NCBI GenBank assembly: GCA_905236445.1
Contig: CAJOPQ010000015.1
Span: 1-13,515, forward strand
From: an uncultured Clostridia bacterium
GTDB lineage: Bacteria > Bacillota > Clostridia > Christensenellales > UBA1242
Direction: 5' to 3'
Length of the DNA: 13,515 nt
In this document: positions 12,760 through 13,515 of the stretch, piece by piece
Layout: every line of letters starts with the position of its first letter
How positions within the stretch are numbered: position 1 is the stretch's first letter
Position numbers and translations under genes: made by a program
Notes under the pieces: generated by a model
What the model was told of the DNA's origin: nothing
The model's database searches: none
What the model saw: only the letters and a program-made list of their open reading frames with translations

Positions 12760-12782
12760 CTATATTTTAATATAAAATATAG
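12760..12782. promoter_or_regulatory. Perfect palindrome at the operon leader, candidate operator
   Basis: CTATATTTTA (12760-12769) and its exact reverse complement (12773-12782) are 3 nt apart. It lies immediately downstream of the -10-like TATACT at 12788-12793 (minus strand), around the expected transcription start of the fakB-GNAT-plsX-fakA-fakB operon. A dimeric lipid-sensing repressor could act here; no match to a known FapR or FabT site was recognised. Confidence 0.45.
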
Positions 12783-12787
12783 TGCTT

Positions 12788-12825
12788 AGTATACACAAGA
12801 AGTGACATAAATGTTAATTATTATA
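12788..12825 (-). promoter_or_regulatory. Probable promoter region of the fakA-plsX operon
   Basis: Two -10-like boxes face the operon: TATACT (12788-12793) and TATAAT (12820-12825). Neither has a good -35 at 17 nt, so which one is used is unclear. The region is the only plausible start between the operon and the upstream terminator. Confidence 0.4.
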
Positions 12826-12852
12826 CATTTACTAACAAAATTGTATAATAAA

Positions 12853-12946
12853 TTTGACAAAAAAACAAACAACTAATGGCAGGTTTTGGCAAAAAAACAA
12901 ATAGCAATTGTACATTTTAGCAAAAAATACAAACGCTATTTGATCA
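12853..12946. repeat. Three degenerate 31-32-nt tandem repeats
   Basis: Three units start near 12853, 12884 and 12915. Each begins TTTGAC, TTTTGGC or TTTTAGC, continues with an A-rich run and a CAAA block, and the last two share a TAGC/CGCT plus ATTTG-like end. The spacing of 31-32 nt is about three helical turns, so bound proteins would face the same side. It lies upstream of the fakA operon. Similarity is loose and A-rich, so confidence is limited. Confidence 0.4.
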
Positions 12947-12969
12947 ATATAAAATTTCTACTCTATATA
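12940..12969 (+). promoter_or_regulatory. Possible promoter of a plus-strand small RNA
   Basis: TTGATC (12940-12945) and TATATA (12964-12969) are 18 nt apart. Transcription would start about 12976, just before the structured segment, and run to the hairpin at 13091-13122. Confidence 0.35.
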
Positions 12970-12975
12970 TATCTC

Positions 12976-13124
12976 GTGTTTTAAATAATCCCAGTAGTAG
13001 AGCTTGCTCTACAGTAAAGACTTTTTCTAAAAGCACTACTAGGAGGTGAAACTTAATAGTAACTAATCCTATGTTTCCATAGTAGAAAACAAAAAAAGCA
13101 CAAAAATTAATTTTGTGCTTTTCT
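12976..13124 (+). ncRNA. Candidate structured small RNA, unknown class
   Basis: About 150 nt without an open reading frame contain several nested helices. A long stem pairs 12990-12998 (CCCAGTAGT) with 13035-13043 (ACTACTAGG) with one mismatch. It encloses a hairpin at 12997-13012 (GTAGAG, loop CTTG, CTCTAC; its first two bases compete with the outer stem) and a small hairpin at 13021-13033. An AGGAGGTGA block (13041-13049) follows without a start codon at normal distance. A further hairpin is at 13069-13082 and a terminator-like hairpin at 13091-13122. On the opposite strand the 13069-13082 hairpin would have a GAAA tetraloop and the block would read TCACCTCCT, so the strand is uncertain. 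I recognise no known riboswitch or RNA family. Confidence 0.3.
13091..13122 (-). terminator. Terminator of the partial gene at the right edge, possibly bidirectional
   Basis: GCACAAAA and TTTTGTGC pair around ATTAA, flanked by A residues at 13091-13097 and T residues at 13119-13122. On the minus strand the stem is followed by seven T, a good terminator 12 nt after the stop at 13134. On the plus strand four T follow, weaker but usable for the candidate small RNA. Confidence 0.75.
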
Positions 13125-13133
13125 CCTCAATAA

Positions 13134-13515
13134 TTAAAGGCTGAAGTCGTCATCGAATCCTGGAATATCATTTTCAGCGATTTCTAGGAATTCATCTTCT
13201 GTATAATCTGTGAAGTCAGTATTAATGTTGCCATTAGCAGTGTATGCTACATTAAAATCAAAAGACATTGTCATTAGACCTTCATCAGAGTACATTGTAG
13301 CCTTAACAGAAGAAGAATTTACCTTGTTGTCAACAATTTTAGAAGTCATTGTTGCGCTGGAATCAACAACACCTGTTCCCCATATTGAGAAAGAATTCAA
13401 TTCAACAACAGTCTCAATTTTGTTGCCGTCTTTAGTTATCTGTGCAGTAGGTAACAACATCATAGACATTTCTGTGTTATTGAACAATGTAAAGAAACCG
13501 TTTTTGACAACAGAT
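13134..13515 (-). CDS. C-terminal part of a protein of unknown function (truncated by window edge)
   Basis: The reading frame is open from the window edge to the TAA at 13134, giving at least 126 residues of C-terminus; the start lies outside. No family is recognised. The visible part is rich in Ser, Thr, Asn and short alternating strands (FFTLFNNTEMSMMLLPTAQI, then IETVVELNSFSIWGTGVVD and MTMSFDFNVAYTANGNI), which suggests a beta-sheet domain. It ends in a strongly acidic tail (TEDEFLEIAENDIPGFDDDF). The composition would suit an exported or lipoprotein-type protein, but the N-terminus needed to show a signal peptide is missing. A terminator follows directly, so it is the last gene of its unit. 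Confidence 0.6.
   Translation of the reverse strand, partial: SVVKNGFFTLFNNTEMSMMLLPTAQITKDGNKIETVVELNSFSIWGTGVVDSSATMTSKIVDNKVNSSSVKATMYSDEGLMTMSFDFNVAYTANGNINTDFTDYTEDEFLEIAENDIPGFDDDFSL

Noticed and set aside
12853..12946. CRISPR array
   Set aside because: The three units are degenerate throughout, with no constant repeat and unique spacer pattern and no cas gene.
13041..13082. Small gene after the AGGAGGTGA block
   Set aside because: The first ATG is over 20 nt away and reaches a stop after three codons.

Overview
The window is AT-rich DNA with Shine-Dalgarno sites, sigma-A-type promoters and stem-plus-T-tract terminators. It looks like a low-GC Bacillota chromosome, probably an anaerobic, gut-type Clostridia relative. 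That placement is inferred from gene content (three DegV/FakB proteins, a FakA-PlsX cluster, a BspA-like leucine-rich protein, an EncFtn-type ferritin) and base composition. No rRNA, tRNA, CRISPR array, transposase or integrase gene was seen. TGA, TAA and TAG all serve as stops, so the standard code applies.

Layout. Positions 1-1000 (minus strand) hold a MarR-family repressor with a strong promoter and a palindrome over its -35 box, and a small encapsulated-ferritin-like protein with its own terminator. Positions 1178-2094 (plus) hold a stand-alone FakB/DegV gene. Positions 2074-6982 form an accessory-looking block: a divergent minus-strand SLOG-like gene, a small Xre-type helix-turn-helix gene followed by a HipA-like kinase gene (a HipBA-like pair), and a 909-residue protein with BspA-like repeats and an unrecognised Cys-rich C-terminal region. 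The block ends in a large symmetrical hairpin. Positions 7091-12711 (minus) are one tight operon transcribed fakB-like, GNAT, plsX, fakA, fakB-like, with gaps of 12-15 nt or a 1-nt overlap. Positions 12712-13133 are non-coding and hold an operator-like palindrome, three degenerate 31-32-nt repeats and a possible structured small RNA. A truncated gene for an unknown protein closes the window.

How the genes fit together. FakA phosphorylates fatty acids bound to FakB (DegV) proteins. PlsX interconverts acyl-phosphate and acyl-ACP, and acyl-phosphate feeds glycerol-3-phosphate acylation in phospholipid synthesis. The minus-strand operon therefore looks like a fatty-acid uptake and activation module with two different FakB carriers, and a third FakB is encoded nearby. 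The GNAT-family protein, joined to plsX by TAATG overlap, is the unexplained member. The SLOG, HTH, HipA-like kinase and 909-residue genes look like a separate regulatory, toxin-antitoxin or defence-type island, but their joint function is only inferred.
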